From positions 620,001-684,000 of the forward strand of contig NZ_JBFUPK010000001.1 of the NCBI RefSeq assembly GCF_041355105.1: a DNA stretch of 64,000 bases, written 5' to 3'. The DNA is from Terriglobus sp. RCC_193 (GTDB lineage Bacteria > Acidobacteriota > Terriglobia > Terriglobales > Acidobacteriaceae). Every line of letters starts with the position of its first letter. Position 1 is the stretch's first letter. Positions 52,666 to 62,375 of this stretch are shown here, piece after piece. The notes below the pieces were generated by a model. That model worked only from the letters and a program-made list of their open reading frames with translations, was not told the DNA's origin and did no database searches. The translations under genes were made by a program, and so were the position numbers.

Positions 52666-54651
52666 CTAAGCGAAGAAGAATTCCTTTGTGCGCAGTTCCT
52701 TAATGGTGTCGCGCAGCTTCGCGGCTTTCTCAAATTCAAAGTTCTTTGCCGCTTCGCGCATCTCGGTTTCCAGACCGGCAATGTGCTTGTCCAGCTCCTG
52801 CTGCGATGCGAAGTCCTGAATGCTGCTGTCCATGCTGACATCGACGTAATCGGCTTCGGCAATGCCGACGAGCGCTTCGCCGATGGGACGCACGACGGAC
52901 TGCGGAATGATGCCGTGCTCTTCGTTGTAGGCGAGCTGCTTTTCACGGCGGCGGTTGGTCTCGTCGAGTGCGCGACGCATACTGTCCGTCATGTTGTCGG
53001 CGTACAGGATGGCGCGGCCGTTGAGGTGGCGTGCGGCGCGGCCGATGGTCTGAATGAGCGATCCCTGCGAACGAAGGAAGCCTTCCTTGTCCGCGTCGAG
53101 GATGGCGACGAGCGAGACTTCTGGCAGGTCGAGGCCTTCGCGGAGAAGGTTGATGCCGACGAGGACATCGTATTCGCCTTTGCGCAGGTCGCGCAGGAGT
53201 TTCACCCGTTCCAGCGTCTCGATCTCCGAGTGCATGTAACGGCACTTCACACCGACTTCGGTGTAGTAGCCGCTGAGGTCTTCGGCCATGCGTTTGGTGA
53301 GTGTTGTTACCAAAACACGTTCGTTCTTGCTGACGCGGTCGCGGATTTCGGCGAGCAGGTCATCAATCTGGCCCTTGATGGGCCGGATTTCTACGGGCGG
53401 ATCGACAAGACCGGTGGGGCGGATGATCTGTTCGGTGATCACGCCCGCGGCCTTGGTGAGTTCGTATGGGCCGGGCGTGGCAGAGACGTAGATGATCTGG
53501 CCGGTGCGGGTCTCAAATTCATCGAACTTGAGTGGACGGTTGTCCATTGCGGAAGGCAGGCGGAAGCCGTAGTCGACGAGGTTGCCCTTGCGTGAGCGGT
53601 CGCCGTGCCACATGCCATGAAGCTGCGGGACGGTGACGTGCGACTCGTCGATGAAGATCATGAAGTCGCGTGGGAAGTAATCGAACAGTGTTGGTGGCGG
53701 TTCGCCGGGGAGTCGTCCGCTGAAGTGGCGCGAGTAATTTTCGATGCCGTGGCAGTAGCCTACGGACTTGATCATCTCAAGATCGAAACGCGTGCGCTGA
53801 TGGATGCGCTGCGCTTCGACCATGCGGCCCTCTTTTTCAAGCTGTGCTTCCCAATCGGTGAGTTCGCTCACGATGGAGTCGATGGCCGCGGATTTGCGTT
53901 CGGGCTGTACGACATAGTGCGATTTGGGATAGATGGGCAGGCGCGCGTACTTCTGCTTGACGGTGCCGAAGAGTGGATCGATCTGCGAGAGAGAGTCGAT
54001 CTCGTCGCCGAAGAGTTCAATGCGGTAAGCGAGTTCGTCGTAGGTGGGGTAGACCTCGATGATGTCGCCGCGGACGCGGAAGGTGCCGCGGCGGAAGTCG
54101 CCTTCGTTGCGCTCGTAAAGGATTTCGACGAGACGGCGGGTGATGTCTTCGCGGCGGATCTTCTGGCCTTTTTCGAGCAGCATCAACATGCCGTAATACG
54201 CTTCCGGCGAACCGAGGCCGTAGATGCAGGAGACGGACGAGACGATGATGCAGTCGCGACGTTCGAAGAGAGAACGCGTTGCGCTGAGGCGCAGCTTGTC
54301 CAACTCGTCGTTGATGGTGGCTTCTTTCTCGATGTAGAGATCGCCGGAAGGGATGTAGGCTTCGGGCTGGTAGTAGTCGTAATAGCTGACGAAGTATTCG
54401 ACTGCGTTGTTGGGGAAGAACTGTTTGAACTCGTGATACAGCTGTGCGGCGAGTGTCTTGTTGTGCGCCAGGATGAGGGCGGGCCGGTTGGAGGCTTCAA
54501 TGACCTTTGCCATGGTGAAGGTCTTACCGCTGCCGGTGACGCCGAGGAGCACCTGATGCTTCTCGCCGTCGCGCAATCCCTGCGTCAGATCGGCGATGGC
54601 GGTGGGTTGATCGCCCTGTGGTTTGTAGTCCGTCGCGAGCTGGAAGTCCAT
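52666..54651 (-). CDS. uvrB: Excinuclease ABC subunit UvrB
   Basis: UvrB is the helicase-like damage-verification subunit of nucleotide excision repair. The 661-residue protein has Walker [16 protein letters not shown], the beta-hairpin segment [34 protein letters not shown] (DEAD-like box II), [30 protein letters not shown] and a C-terminal UVR domain ([29 protein letters not shown]). Length and motifs are standard. uvrA and uvrC are not in the window. The stop lies 18 bases from the convergent EAL gene stop. Confidence 0.97.
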   Translation of the reverse strand: MDFQLATDYKPQGDQPTAIADLTQGLRDGEKHQVLLGVTGSGKTFTMAKVIEASNRPALILAHNKTLAAQLYHEFKQFFPNNAVEYFVSYYDYYQPEAYIPSGDLYIEKEATINDELDKLRLSATRSLFERRDCIIVSSVSCIYGLGSPEAYYGMLMLLEKGQKIRREDITRRLVEILYERNEGDFRRGTFRVRGDIIEVYPTYDELAYRIELFGDEIDSLSQIDPLFGTVKQKYARLPIYPKSHYVVQPERKSAAIDSIVSELTDWEAQLEKEGRMVEAQRIHQRTRFDLEMIKSVGYCHGIENYSRHFSGRLPGEPPPTLFDYFPRDFMIFIDESHVTVPQLHGMWHGDRSRKGNLVDYGFRLPSAMDNRPLKFDEFETRTGQIIYVSATPGPYELTKAAGVITEQIIRPTGLVDPPVEIRPIKGQIDDLLAEIRDRVSKNERVLVTTLTKRMAEDLSGYYTEVGVKCRYMHSEIETLERVKLLRDLRKGEYDVLVGINLLREGLDLPEVSLVAILDADKEGFLRSQGSLIQTIGRAARHLNGRAILYADNMTDSMRRALDETNRRREKQLAYNEEHGIIPQSVVRPIGEALVGIAEADYVDVSMDSSIQDFASQQELDKHIAGLETEMREAAKNFEFEKAAKLRDTIKELRTKEFFFA

Positions 54652-54734
54652 CCATTTAGTTTACCGTTTCTTCGCCTTTTTGCGGTGAAGAGATGGCTCA
54701 AGACAGATGGACTTTCTGTTGGCACATGCGGTGT

Positions 54735-57392
54735 TTATTCCGTGCGGAGCGCCTCCATGGGGTTGGCGGTTGCCGCGCGGCGGGCAGGTAGAGCGCTTGC
54801 CAGGAATGTGGAAACTCCAAGTACGACGCAGGAGATGCCGAGTGTGAGAGGATCCCATCCGGAGACACCGAAGAGGACCGACTTCAGAAGCGAAGCGGCG
54901 AGTACGGAAAGAAGCAGACCGCTTAAGATGCCAGCCAGGCTAAGCCGTCCAGCTTCGCGCAGCACCATGCCGTAAATGGATTCGCGTCGCGCACCGAGCG
55001 CCATGCGGACGCCGATTTCGCGGGTTCGCAGGGAGATGGAGTAGCTGATGACGCCATAGAGACCGACGGCGCAGAGCAGCAGCGCGGTTATGGCGAATGC
55101 ACCCGCCAGCCATGCGGCACCGCGATGTAGCGTAGCGCTTTGCGAACTGTTGATGCGGTCGTTCATGGTCATGACGTCGCTCATACCAAGATCGGGATCG
55201 ACAGAACGAATCACGCCGGGCAGAGACGCGATGATGGAGCTTTCTCCGGAAGCTACGCGGAGAACGATGGCCGCCTGATCCACCGACTGATATGCGGAGT
55301 AATACGCTGCAGGCCAGATGGGATCGTCGAGCGAACCTTCATGCAGATCGTCGATGACACCGACGATGGTTTTCATGGATTTGGGAGTGAGTGAGGTATC
55401 TCCGAAGGTCTTGCCGATGGGGTTCTGACCGGGGAAATAACTCTCCGCGAAATGACGATTCACGACGGCTACCAAAGGTTTGTCGGCGGTGTCCTGCTCG
55501 GAGATGAAGCGTCCTTTGAGCAGAGGCACGCCGAGCGCCTGAAGATAGGTAGAGGAAGCGCTGCGCCCATTGATCTCGATGTGCTTGCCGTCGTAGGGGC
55601 GATCGGGGAAGCGAATCCAATCGGTATTGCCGTTGAAGGTGACCGGCAACAGGCTTCCAAATCCTGCTGCGGTGACACCTGGAAGAGTGGAGAGGCGTTC
55701 TACGACCCGACGCTCCATCGCAATTTGCGCCGCGTCTGTGGGGAACTTCTTTCCTGGCGGAACGACGTTCACAGTAACCAGATGATCGGGATTGAAGTTG
55801 AGGTCAGTGCGCAGAAGATTGGCAAGGCTACGCGAGAGAAGTCCAGCCCCGGCCAGGAGCACGACCGCAACCGCGACTTCTGCGATGACCAGCAACGATC
55901 CCACACGGTTCCAACTGAGACTGCCGGAGCCTGCACCAGCACTGCCTTCGGCAATGGCGCGCTGTAACGCGTTCCATGAAATGCGCAGGCCGGGGATGAG
56001 TGTGAACAGGATGATGGCGCCGATGGCGATGGAAGCCGCAAAGAACAGAGTGTCGCGGTTGATGGATACGGAATCGAAGAACGGCATCTGGTCACGCATA
56101 CTCTGCGGTACCAGAAGCATGATGGAACGCACGCTCAATAAAGCGAGTGCGATGCCTGTAATGGTGCCGGTGAGTACGAGCGTGATGCTTTCTGTTGCGA
56201 ATTGCCGGAACATTCTGCGGCGTGTTGCTCCGAGTGCGGTGCGCAGCGCAAACTCTCGGCGGCGGCCTTCAGAGCGTGCCAGCAAGAGGCTGGCGACGTT
56301 GATGCAGGCGATGAAGCACAGCAACAGAGCCGCAGACAACAGGACGTAGAACACAGGACGGATTTTTCGAACGATCTGTTCTGTGAGCGGCATGGCGATG
56401 CCGCCCTGGCCGCGGTTGGAGTCAGGGTATTGCGACTCCAGGTTATGCGCGATTGCTTTCACATCGGCATCTGCCTGCTGGAAGGTGACGCCAGATTTCA
56501 GACGTGCGACTCCATTCAGTGAATGGCAGCTTCTGCGTCCTTCACAGTAACCCTGCTCTGGCGTGATGGCTGTAAGAGCCTGAAGGCGACCGCGTGGGGC
56601 GAACTGGAATTTTTCCGGTAGGACGCCGATGACGGTGTATTTGTCACCGCTGAAATCCAGCGTGCGATTCACTACGTCGGGATCCATGTGGAAAATGTCT
56701 CGCCACAGCTCGTAGCTGATCATGACAACCTTTGCGGCTCCGACGAGATTGTCTGTCGCGGCGAAATCGCGGCCCGCCACTGGATGAACGCCGAGCGTGG
56801 AAAGGAAGTTTGCACTGACACGCATTGCCGGCGTGAAGACAAGGCCTTCACCGATGCGCATCTGGAAGCCACCGTAACGCCATACGGCGAGCGATTCAAA
56901 GCTTCTGTTCTGCCGTTGCCAGTCCTGATAATCCTGCCAGGAGAGGTTGGCGGGGCCCATGATTTCGACGGTCTCGGTAACCCACGCGAGACGCTGCGGT
57001 TCGCGGTAGGGCAGCGGCTTGATCATGGCTGCGTCGACAAAAGCGAAGATGGCGATGCTGGCACCGAAACCCAGTGCCAGGGTGAAGATGGCGGTCAGGG
57101 TAAATGCGGGGCGATGGCGAAGCTGGCGGAAGGCAAAGCGGAGGTCCTGAAGGAGCTCCTCCACAGAAGGGAGTGTGCGACGATCACGAACGGATTGCAT
57201 GGTTTGTTCCAGTCCTCCTAATTGCAGCAGTGCCTGACGGCGCGCTTCTTCATGGGAAAGACCGCGGAGTTCGCCATCTTCCGTCATCAGGGCAAGATCG
57301 TGTGCGAGTTCTTCACGCATGCCGGGTTCGCTGGACGGAGCTATCCAGAGACCTCGCAGCCGGATGAAGAAGGCGCGTAGAGCGGCGATCAT
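54735..57392 (-). CDS. ADOP-type ABC transporter permease (MacB/FtsX family), pair 2
   Basis: The 885-residue protein follows the same layout as the permease at 29339. A prefix comes first (ALRAFFIRLRGLWIAPSSEPG, then SHEEARRQALLQLGGLEQTM), then helix 1 (RPAFTLTAIFTLALGFGASIAIFAFVDAAM) and a periplasmic MacB core. An FtsX module follows (VLLSAALLLCFIACINVASLLLARSEGRRREFALRTALGA), then a second core and a C-terminal FtsX module (ALLLCAVGLYGVISYSISLRTREIGVRMALGARRESIY). No ATPase partner is adjacent. The start overlaps the PadR stop by four bases. It is clearly a paralogue of pair 1 with a different partner gene. Confidence 0.93.
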   Translation of the reverse strand: MIAALRAFFIRLRGLWIAPSSEPGMREELAHDLALMTEDGELRGLSHEEARRQALLQLGGLEQTMQSVRDRRTLPSVEELLQDLRFAFRQLRHRPAFTLTAIFTLALGFGASIAIFAFVDAAMIKPLPYREPQRLAWVTETVEIMGPANLSWQDYQDWQRQNRSFESLAVWRYGGFQMRIGEGLVFTPAMRVSANFLSTLGVHPVAGRDFAATDNLVGAAKVVMISYELWRDIFHMDPDVVNRTLDFSGDKYTVIGVLPEKFQFAPRGRLQALTAITPEQGYCEGRRSCHSLNGVARLKSGVTFQQADADVKAIAHNLESQYPDSNRGQGGIAMPLTEQIVRKIRPVFYVLLSAALLLCFIACINVASLLLARSEGRRREFALRTALGATRRRMFRQFATESITLVLTGTITGIALALLSVRSIMLLVPQSMRDQMPFFDSVSINRDTLFFAASIAIGAIILFTLIPGLRISWNALQRAIAEGSAGAGSGSLSWNRVGSLLVIAEVAVAVVLLAGAGLLSRSLANLLRTDLNFNPDHLVTVNVVPPGKKFPTDAAQIAMERRVVERLSTLPGVTAAGFGSLLPVTFNGNTDWIRFPDRPYDGKHIEINGRSASSTYLQALGVPLLKGRFISEQDTADKPLVAVVNRHFAESYFPGQNPIGKTFGDTSLTPKSMKTIVGVIDDLHEGSLDDPIWPAAYYSAYQSVDQAAIVLRVASGESSIIASLPGVIRSVDPDLGMSDVMTMNDRINSSQSATLHRGAAWLAGAFAITALLLCAVGLYGVISYSISLRTREIGVRMALGARRESIYGMVLREAGRLSLAGILSGLLLSVLAASLLKSVLFGVSGWDPLTLGISCVVLGVSTFLASALPARRAATANPMEALRTE

Positions 57393-57730
57393 TTTGCAGC
57401 CTCCAGCGCCAGGAAGCGAGCCATGATTTCACTGGTTTGCTGCCAACTTTTTGCTTCGGCGGCAAGACGACGATGACCGGCGCGGGTGAGGGAATAAAAT
57501 TTGGCGCGGCGATTGTTGTCCGAGTTTCCCCACTCCGATGCGACGTAGCCCTCCTGTTCCAGCTTCACGAGTGCGGGATAGAGCGTGCCGTAGTTGAGTG
57601 CGAGGATGTCGCCGCTGGTCTGCTCGATGCGACGCGCGATGCCATAGCCGTGCTGTGCGCCCATGCTTTGCAGGGTTTTCAGCACCATCAGGCTCAGGGT
57701 TCCCTGCCACACATCCGCGCGTTCGCTCAT
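57389..57730 (-). CDS. PadR-family transcriptional regulator, pair 2
   Basis: The 113-residue winged-helix protein reads VWQGTLSLMVLKTLQSMGAQHGYGIARRIEQTSGDILALNYGTLYPALVKLEQEGYVASEWGNSDNNRRAKFYSLTRAGHRRL in its parts, which is the PadR core. A C-terminal helix ends FLALEAAK. Its stop overlaps the permease start (ATGA), so it is co-translated and most likely regulates that operon. It differs from the 32103 regulator in the recognition helix (NYGTLYPALVK against QQGSLYPALHR). Confidence 0.95.
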   Translation of the reverse strand: MSERADVWQGTLSLMVLKTLQSMGAQHGYGIARRIEQTSGDILALNYGTLYPALVKLEQEGYVASEWGNSDNNRRAKFYSLTRAGHRRLAAEAKSWQQTSEIMARFLALEAAK

Positions 57731-57948
57731 ACGATAGCTCCTATAGGGAACCCATAGGGACTCCTATGGTTATCCAATAGAACACTGTGACGAGGATTTG
57801 GCAAGGAGATTCTTGCCCGTGCGTTGTTCCTCGGGGCTGTATACGCAGCAGGCATCGAGAAGGTTCGGGGAAAGTTTGATGTTATGCAGGGTAATTCCAG
57901 TGTTAGTCTGCCTGCACGATCCACTGCCGTTCCGTAATGGAGTTGAGT

Positions 57949-59361
57949 ATGGCAACTTCGTCGTTTGCGTTTGATGAATCGGCTTTGCCTGTTGGCGCGC
58001 CGGAAGAGCTTGCGGGACCGCCCGAGCCGTCGCTTGGGCCAGTGGCTCGGCAGGAGCGCATCGGATCGCTGGATGTGCTGCGCGGCTTTTCGCTGATGGG
58101 CATCCTGATTATGAACATCACGGATTTTGCCTTTGGCTTTACCAACTATGCATTGCCGTTGAGCATGCTTTCGCCGGTATTTAATGGGCCGCATGCAAAG
58201 GCCAATACGATTGCGTGGATGTTGCGCTGGGTCCTGGCCGAAGGCAAGATGCGCGCCATGTTCAGCATGTTGTTCGGTGCAGGCGCGGTATTGCTGACGG
58301 AGCGTGCGGAGCGGCGTGGCGGCGGTGATCGCGTGGCGGATATCTTTCTTCGCCGCAATATGTGGCTGGTGGTGATTGGGATGCTGCACGCCTTCCTGAT
58401 CTGGAATGGCGACATTCTTTTCTGGTACGGCATTACGGGATTGCTGTTTCTGTATCCGATGCGTCATCTGAAGTCGAAGATGCTGCGGAGGACAGCGGGA
58501 TGGCTGCTGCTGGTATGGGTGTTGGCTGCCGGTGTTGGGCGTAGTGTGGGCGTGTACTTCACGAACAAGGGCGGCAATGACGCGATTGCCAAGTTGCATG
58601 CGGGCAAAACGCTGACGGAGAAGGAACGCAAAGACATCGTGGACAAGGTGTCCCAGGACAAGCAGTGGAGCCGCCTGCGTGTGGATACCGAAAAAGAGAT
58701 TGCCGACCATAAGAATTACGCCAAAGCGCTGGGGGCAGATGCGAAGGATGCGTTGCAGTCAGAGCAGGCGATTCAGTTCGCGTTTCCGGATGTGCTGATC
58801 TTTATGTTGCTGGGTATGGCCCTGTACAAAAACGGATTTCTTACCGGCGAGCAGCCGACAAAGGTGTATGTGTGGACTGCTGTGATTGGCTATGCGATTT
58901 CGCTGCCGTTGGGTGCGGCTGGTGCGATCATTGCGTGGAAGAGCGGCTTTGAGATTGTGAAGTCCACCATCTGGCTCTTTGCGCCTTACGACATTTGTCG
59001 CGTGAGTGGAGCGCTGGCGAATGCCGCGGTGATCCTGTTAATTGTGCGTGCCGGTGCGTTGCGTTGGGCGACGAAGGCCGTGGCGAATGTGGGACAGATG
59101 GCGCTATCAAACTACCTGGCGACGAGTGTGATCTGCCGCTTCCTGTTTGTGTGGGGGCCAACCCACTGGTATGGCTACATGACGTATTACAAGGTGTATT
59201 ACGTGATGGCGGGAGTGTGGGCGTTTAACCTGATCTTCAGCGCGATCTGGCTGCGGTATTTCCAGTTCGGGCCGGTGGAGTGGGCATGGCGTTCGCTTAC
59301 GTATTGGCATCGCCAGCCGATGAAGCTGCGGGTGTCCGCAGCGGAGCCAGCGGTGGCTTAG
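57949..59361 (+). CDS. DUF418-family membrane protein
   Basis: The 470-residue protein has a hydrophilic N-terminus then about ten membrane segments. The opening QERIGSLDVLRGFSLMGILIMNI is the DUF418 signature, with LDxLRGF. Other segments are FSMLFGAGAVLLTERAERR, MWLVVIGMLHAFLIWNGDILFWYGI and the C-terminal VGQMALSNYLATSVICRFLF, where the SNY motif is typical. The central loop (about 205-270) is charged (KEIADHKNYAKALG). Function is unknown; DUF418 proteins resemble acyltransferase-like membrane proteins. ATG 57949 is six bases after 'ggag'. The MFS gene follows after 13 bases. Confidence 0.9.
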   Translation: MATSSFAFDESALPVGAPEELAGPPEPSLGPVARQERIGSLDVLRGFSLMGILIMNITDFAFGFTNYALPLSMLSPVFNGPHAKANTIAWMLRWVLAEGKMRAMFSMLFGAGAVLLTERAERRGGGDRVADIFLRRNMWLVVIGMLHAFLIWNGDILFWYGITGLLFLYPMRHLKSKMLRRTAGWLLLVWVLAAGVGRSVGVYFTNKGGNDAIAKLHAGKTLTEKERKDIVDKVSQDKQWSRLRVDTEKEIADHKNYAKALGADAKDALQSEQAIQFAFPDVLIFMLLGMALYKNGFLTGEQPTKVYVWTAVIGYAISLPLGAAGAIIAWKSGFEIVKSTIWLFAPYDICRVSGALANAAVILLIVRAGALRWATKAVANVGQMALSNYLATSVICRFLFVWGPTHWYGYMTYYKVYYVMAGVWAFNLIFSAIWLRYFQFGPVEWAWRSLTYWHRQPMKLRVSAAEPAVA

Positions 59362-59374
59362 TTAAACTAGGGAC

Positions 59375-60829
59375 TTGGCTAACACCTCAAAGAAAACCGA
59401 AGACCCGTCTACGCTGCGCGGACATGCGCTGGCTATCGCTTTACTGGCGGCGGGCGCACTGTTCATGGAGAACCTGGATGCGACGATTATCGCGACCGGG
59501 TTGCCGACGATGGCGCGCGATTTTGGCACGTCAGCCATTGCGGTGAATGTTGGTATTACGGCTTACCTGCTGACGCTGGCGATCTTCATTCCGGTGAGCG
59601 GATGGGTGGCAACACGGTTTGGCGAGCGGCGTGTTTTCACATCGGCCATTCTGATCTTTACCTGTGCCTCTGCTTTGTGTGGACTTAGCCATACGCTGCC
59701 GTTGTTTACGGCTTCACGTGTGTTGCAGGGCATTGGCGGGTCGATGATGGTGCCGGTGGGGCGGTTGATGGTGCTGCGGGCTTCGACCAAGGCGCAGTTG
59801 ATGAAGGCGATTGCTTACACGATCTGGCCTGCGCTGGTGGCGCCTATCCTAGGGCCGCCGCTGGGTGGATGGATTCTCTCGTTTACAACGTGGCCGTGGA
59901 TGTTCCTGCTGAACGTTCCGATTGGTATTGTGTTGTTTGCGCTGGCGCTGAAACTGGTACCGAAAGACCGTGAGACGGTTCGCGAGAGTTTTGACCTTCC
60001 GGGGTTTCTGCTGGCCGGATCGGCTTCGTTCTGCCTGATGTATCTGCTGGAATCGCTGGAAGTGCAGCACGCCCCGGGGATGAAAGCTGCGGTGCTTCTG
60101 GTGGCAACTGTTGCACTGTCATTCGCGATGGTGTGGTGGCTGCGGCGTGCGGAAGAACCTCTGTTTTCGCTGGAAGTATTTCGTATTGAGACGTTCCGCG
60201 TGTCGAATGGACCCGGAGCAATGTTCCGGATGGCGGTGTATTCCGTGCCGTTCCTGTTGCCGCTGCTGTTTCAGGAGGCTTTCGGGCTGAATCCGCTGGA
60301 ATCGGGTTCGTTGACGATGGCAGTGTTTGCGGGGAACCTTGCGATGAAGCCGCTGACCGGGCCGTTGCTTCGTCGGTATGGTTTTCGTACGGTCCTGCTA
60401 TGGAATGGGGCGTTGACCGCGATGGCGCTTGTAGCGTGTGGATGGCTCCACGCAAACACGCCGAAGGTGATCACTCTGCTGGTTCTGTTTGCAGGCGGGC
60501 TGGGACGCTCCATGGAGCTGACGGCGCTTACGACCATGGGATTCGCGGACCTGCCAGAGAAGCTGAAGAACAGCGGCACGACACTGGCCACAACGATTAA
60601 TCAGATGACGACGAGTCTTGGTGTGGCTGTTTCTGCGCTCGCTCTGCATGGGAGCGCACTGATGCGGGGTGGCGCGAGTGCATTTGATTTTCGCGTGGCG
60701 TTCTGTGTGATGGCAGGGCTGGCTGCGCTGAGTTTGCCGTCGTACTGGACAATGCATCCTGCGGCGGGTGCGGCGGTGAGCGGAAACCTGATCCGGCAGG
60801 AGCGGGAAGCGACACCTGCAGAAGGCTAG
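59375..60829 (+). CDS. MFS transporter, DHA2/EmrB-like drug exporter
   Basis: The 484-residue protein begins at TTG 59375 and has about 12-14 membrane helices. The first is ALAIALLAAGALFMENLDATIIATGLP, with the D-x-T motif of the DHA2 group. The MFS motif A region reads GWVATRFGERRVFTSAI and motif C reads GPPLGGWI. The second half includes LFQEAFGLNPLESGSLTMAV and MELTALTTMGFADLPEKLKNSGTTL. It probably exports hydrophobic compounds with protons. The stop (TAG) overlaps the convergent gph stop by four bases. Confidence 0.92.
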   Translation: MANTSKKTEDPSTLRGHALAIALLAAGALFMENLDATIIATGLPTMARDFGTSAIAVNVGITAYLLTLAIFIPVSGWVATRFGERRVFTSAILIFTCASALCGLSHTLPLFTASRVLQGIGGSMMVPVGRLMVLRASTKAQLMKAIAYTIWPALVAPILGPPLGGWILSFTTWPWMFLLNVPIGIVLFALALKLVPKDRETVRESFDLPGFLLAGSASFCLMYLLESLEVQHAPGMKAAVLLVATVALSFAMVWWLRRAEEPLFSLEVFRIETFRVSNGPGAMFRMAVYSVPFLLPLLFQEAFGLNPLESGSLTMAVFAGNLAMKPLTGPLLRRYGFRTVLLWNGALTAMALVACGWLHANTPKVITLLVLFAGGLGRSMELTALTTMGFADLPEKLKNSGTTLATTINQMTTSLGVAVSALALHGSALMRGGASAFDFRVAFCVMAGLAALSLPSYWTMHPAAGAAVSGNLIRQEREATPAEG

Positions 60830-61539
60830 CGCAGCAGTTTTTGCAGGGCGGTGAGCCACTCCGTCGGACTGTCGACGACGGCATCCGGGCCAGCTTCATG
60901 CAGCTTTGCCGGCGCTAATCCATAGCTGCATCCCAGGCAGAGGACACCGGCGCTGCGTGCCGTGGCTACGTCGACGTGCGAGTCGCCGACGAGAACTGTT
61001 CGCTGCGGGGACACCTGCCTGCCCAACAGGCGTGATGCTTCTTCCATCAGTGCCTGCATACCTTCGGGGTCGGGCTTCTTGGTGGGGAAGCTGTCGCCGC
61101 CGTAATTAGCAAAGAAGAATTCAGACAGCCCCAGACCGGAACAGATGACGTGTGATGGGCGATAAGGTTTGTTGGTTAGGATTGCCATCGGCAAGGCGGG
61201 TGCGGCCTGACGGATCTTGCGGAGTTCGCTGATTACGCCGGGATAGGCGTAGGTGAAGTCGAGATTGTGTGCGCGGTAATAGTCCAGGAAGAAGGGAATC
61301 GCCTGTGCGAGTGCTACTTCGTCCATGCTGCCTGTGGCTTCCAGGGAACGGCGAACGAGCATGGCGGCACCGTCGCCAATGAACTCCGCAATGCGATGGG
61401 GTGGGAGTTTTTCTCGCCCCAGGAAGGCGAGTGTGGCATTGACGGATGCAGCCAGGTCCTGTTCCGAGTCGATCAAGGTGCCATCCAGATCGAAGACGAG
61501 AAGATCGCAGCGTAATACGCTGCTGGCTTCCTCAGGCAT
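60826..61539 (-). CDS. gph: HAD-family phosphoglycolate phosphatase-like enzyme
   Basis: The 237-residue protein shows HAD motif I DLLVFDLDGTLIDSEQD, motif II AILTNKP, motif III Lys in FPTKKPDPEGMQAL and motif IV VLVGDSHVDVATARSAG. This is the phosphoglycolate phosphatase pattern; a wider substrate range is possible. ATG 61539 lies inside the lexA 3' end (8-base overlap), so it is co-translated with lexA. The frame is open upstream to 61614, but that part is lexA read in another frame. Confidence 0.92.
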   Translation of the reverse strand: MPEEASSVLRCDLLVFDLDGTLIDSEQDLAASVNATLAFLGREKLPPHRIAEFIGDGAAMLVRRSLEATGSMDEVALAQAIPFFLDYYRAHNLDFTYAYPGVISELRKIRQAAPALPMAILTNKPYRPSHVICSGLGLSEFFFANYGGDSFPTKKPDPEGMQALMEEASRLLGRQVSPQRTVLVGDSHVDVATARSAGVLCLGCSYGLAPAKLHEAGPDAVVDSPTEWLTALQKLLR

Positions 61540-62137
61540 ACTTGCGCAACATACCAAGGACCTTGCCCTGAATGGCGACGCGGTCCGCAGGGGCAAAGAT
61601 GGGAGCCATCTCATTATTGGAAGGCTGCAGGCGGATCAGATTGCCTTCCTTGTAATAGCGCTTCAGCGTGGCATCGGAACCGTCGACCAGGGCAACGATG
61701 ATTTCACCTTCGCGGGCAGTGCTGGTGCGTTCCACCAGAACATAGTCGCCGTTGACGATGTGTTCGTCGCGCATACTGTCGCCGCGGACCTCCAGGGCGA
61801 AGACCTCGCGGTTGCCGATGATCTCGGAAAGCGAGATAGATTCCGCGGTTTCAATGGCTTCCACAGGCTGACCGGCCGCGATGCGTCCCAGGAGAGGTAG
61901 GCGTTCGCCACCCTTGCGAGAATTTCTTGGTGAGAGGACGTCGATGGAGCGGCTGCGGTTATGGGCGCGCTGCAGCAGGCCTTTGTTGTGCAGATTTGTG
62001 ATGTGTTTGTGGACCGTGGCCAGCGAATTCAGACCGAGTCCAGCCGCAATTTCTTCATAGGAAGGGGAGTATCCCTTGCGCTGGGTAAAGCCTGAGAGGA
62101 AGTCCAGAACCTCTTTTTGTCGCCGCGTAATCGCCAT
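61532..62137 (-). CDS. lexA: LexA repressor
   Basis: LexA represses SOS genes and cleaves itself when bound by RecA. The 201-residue protein has the winged helix (TRRQKEVLDFLSGFTQRKGY, then YEEIAAGLGLNSLATVHKHITNLHNKGLLQR). The cleavage site is Ala-Gly in GRIAAGQPVEAIE, with the catalytic Ser in EVRGDSMRDEHI and the catalytic Lys in GSDATLKRYYKEG. A possible GTTC-N7-ATTC site lies upstream (62153-62167). gph is encoded from inside its 3' end. The start at 62137 is the conserved one; an open frame reaches 62242. Confidence 0.95.
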   Translation of the reverse strand: MAITRRQKEVLDFLSGFTQRKGYSPSYEEIAAGLGLNSLATVHKHITNLHNKGLLQRAHNRSRSIDVLSPRNSRKGGERLPLLGRIAAGQPVEAIETAESISLSEIIGNREVFALEVRGDSMRDEHIVNGDYVLVERTSTAREGEIIVALVDGSDATLKRYYKEGNLIRLQPSNNEMAPIFAPADRVAIQGKVLGMLRKYA

Positions 62138-62152
62138 GGCTGAAATTGTAGC

Positions 62153-62167
62153 GAATAAAAGGCGAAC
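62153..62167 (-). promoter_or_regulatory. Possible LexA-type operator before lexA
   Basis: On the minus strand this reads GTTC-GCCTTTT-ATTC, one base from the alphaproteobacterial GTTC-N7-GTTC box, starting 16 bases before the lexA start. The candidate is by eye only and may be chance. A similar one-mismatch site lies before recN (10716-10730). Confidence 0.3.
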
Positions 62168-62375
62168 TGCAAGGTAAAAGTTTTTTGCACCAAGATAGGC
62201 AATGGGGTGGCGTAGCTGTTCCCGATGTGGTACGACTCGCACACACTGCCGCCAGTGAATGATTGTTTTGCTCTCATGTCCGCGTCATCTTGAGATGGAG
62301 ACAGGTGACGGATTGAAAAGCTCACCTGCCACAGATGGACAGATGAATCGCAGAAATGGACGCAAAGGAGCAGCA

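Noticed and set aside
53605-54975. Plus-strand open frame (456 codons)
   Set aside because: Antisense shadow of uvrB and the end of the ADOP permease.
57727-58710. Minus-strand open frame (327 codons)
   Set aside because: Antisense to the DUF418 gene; composition is basic and without domains.
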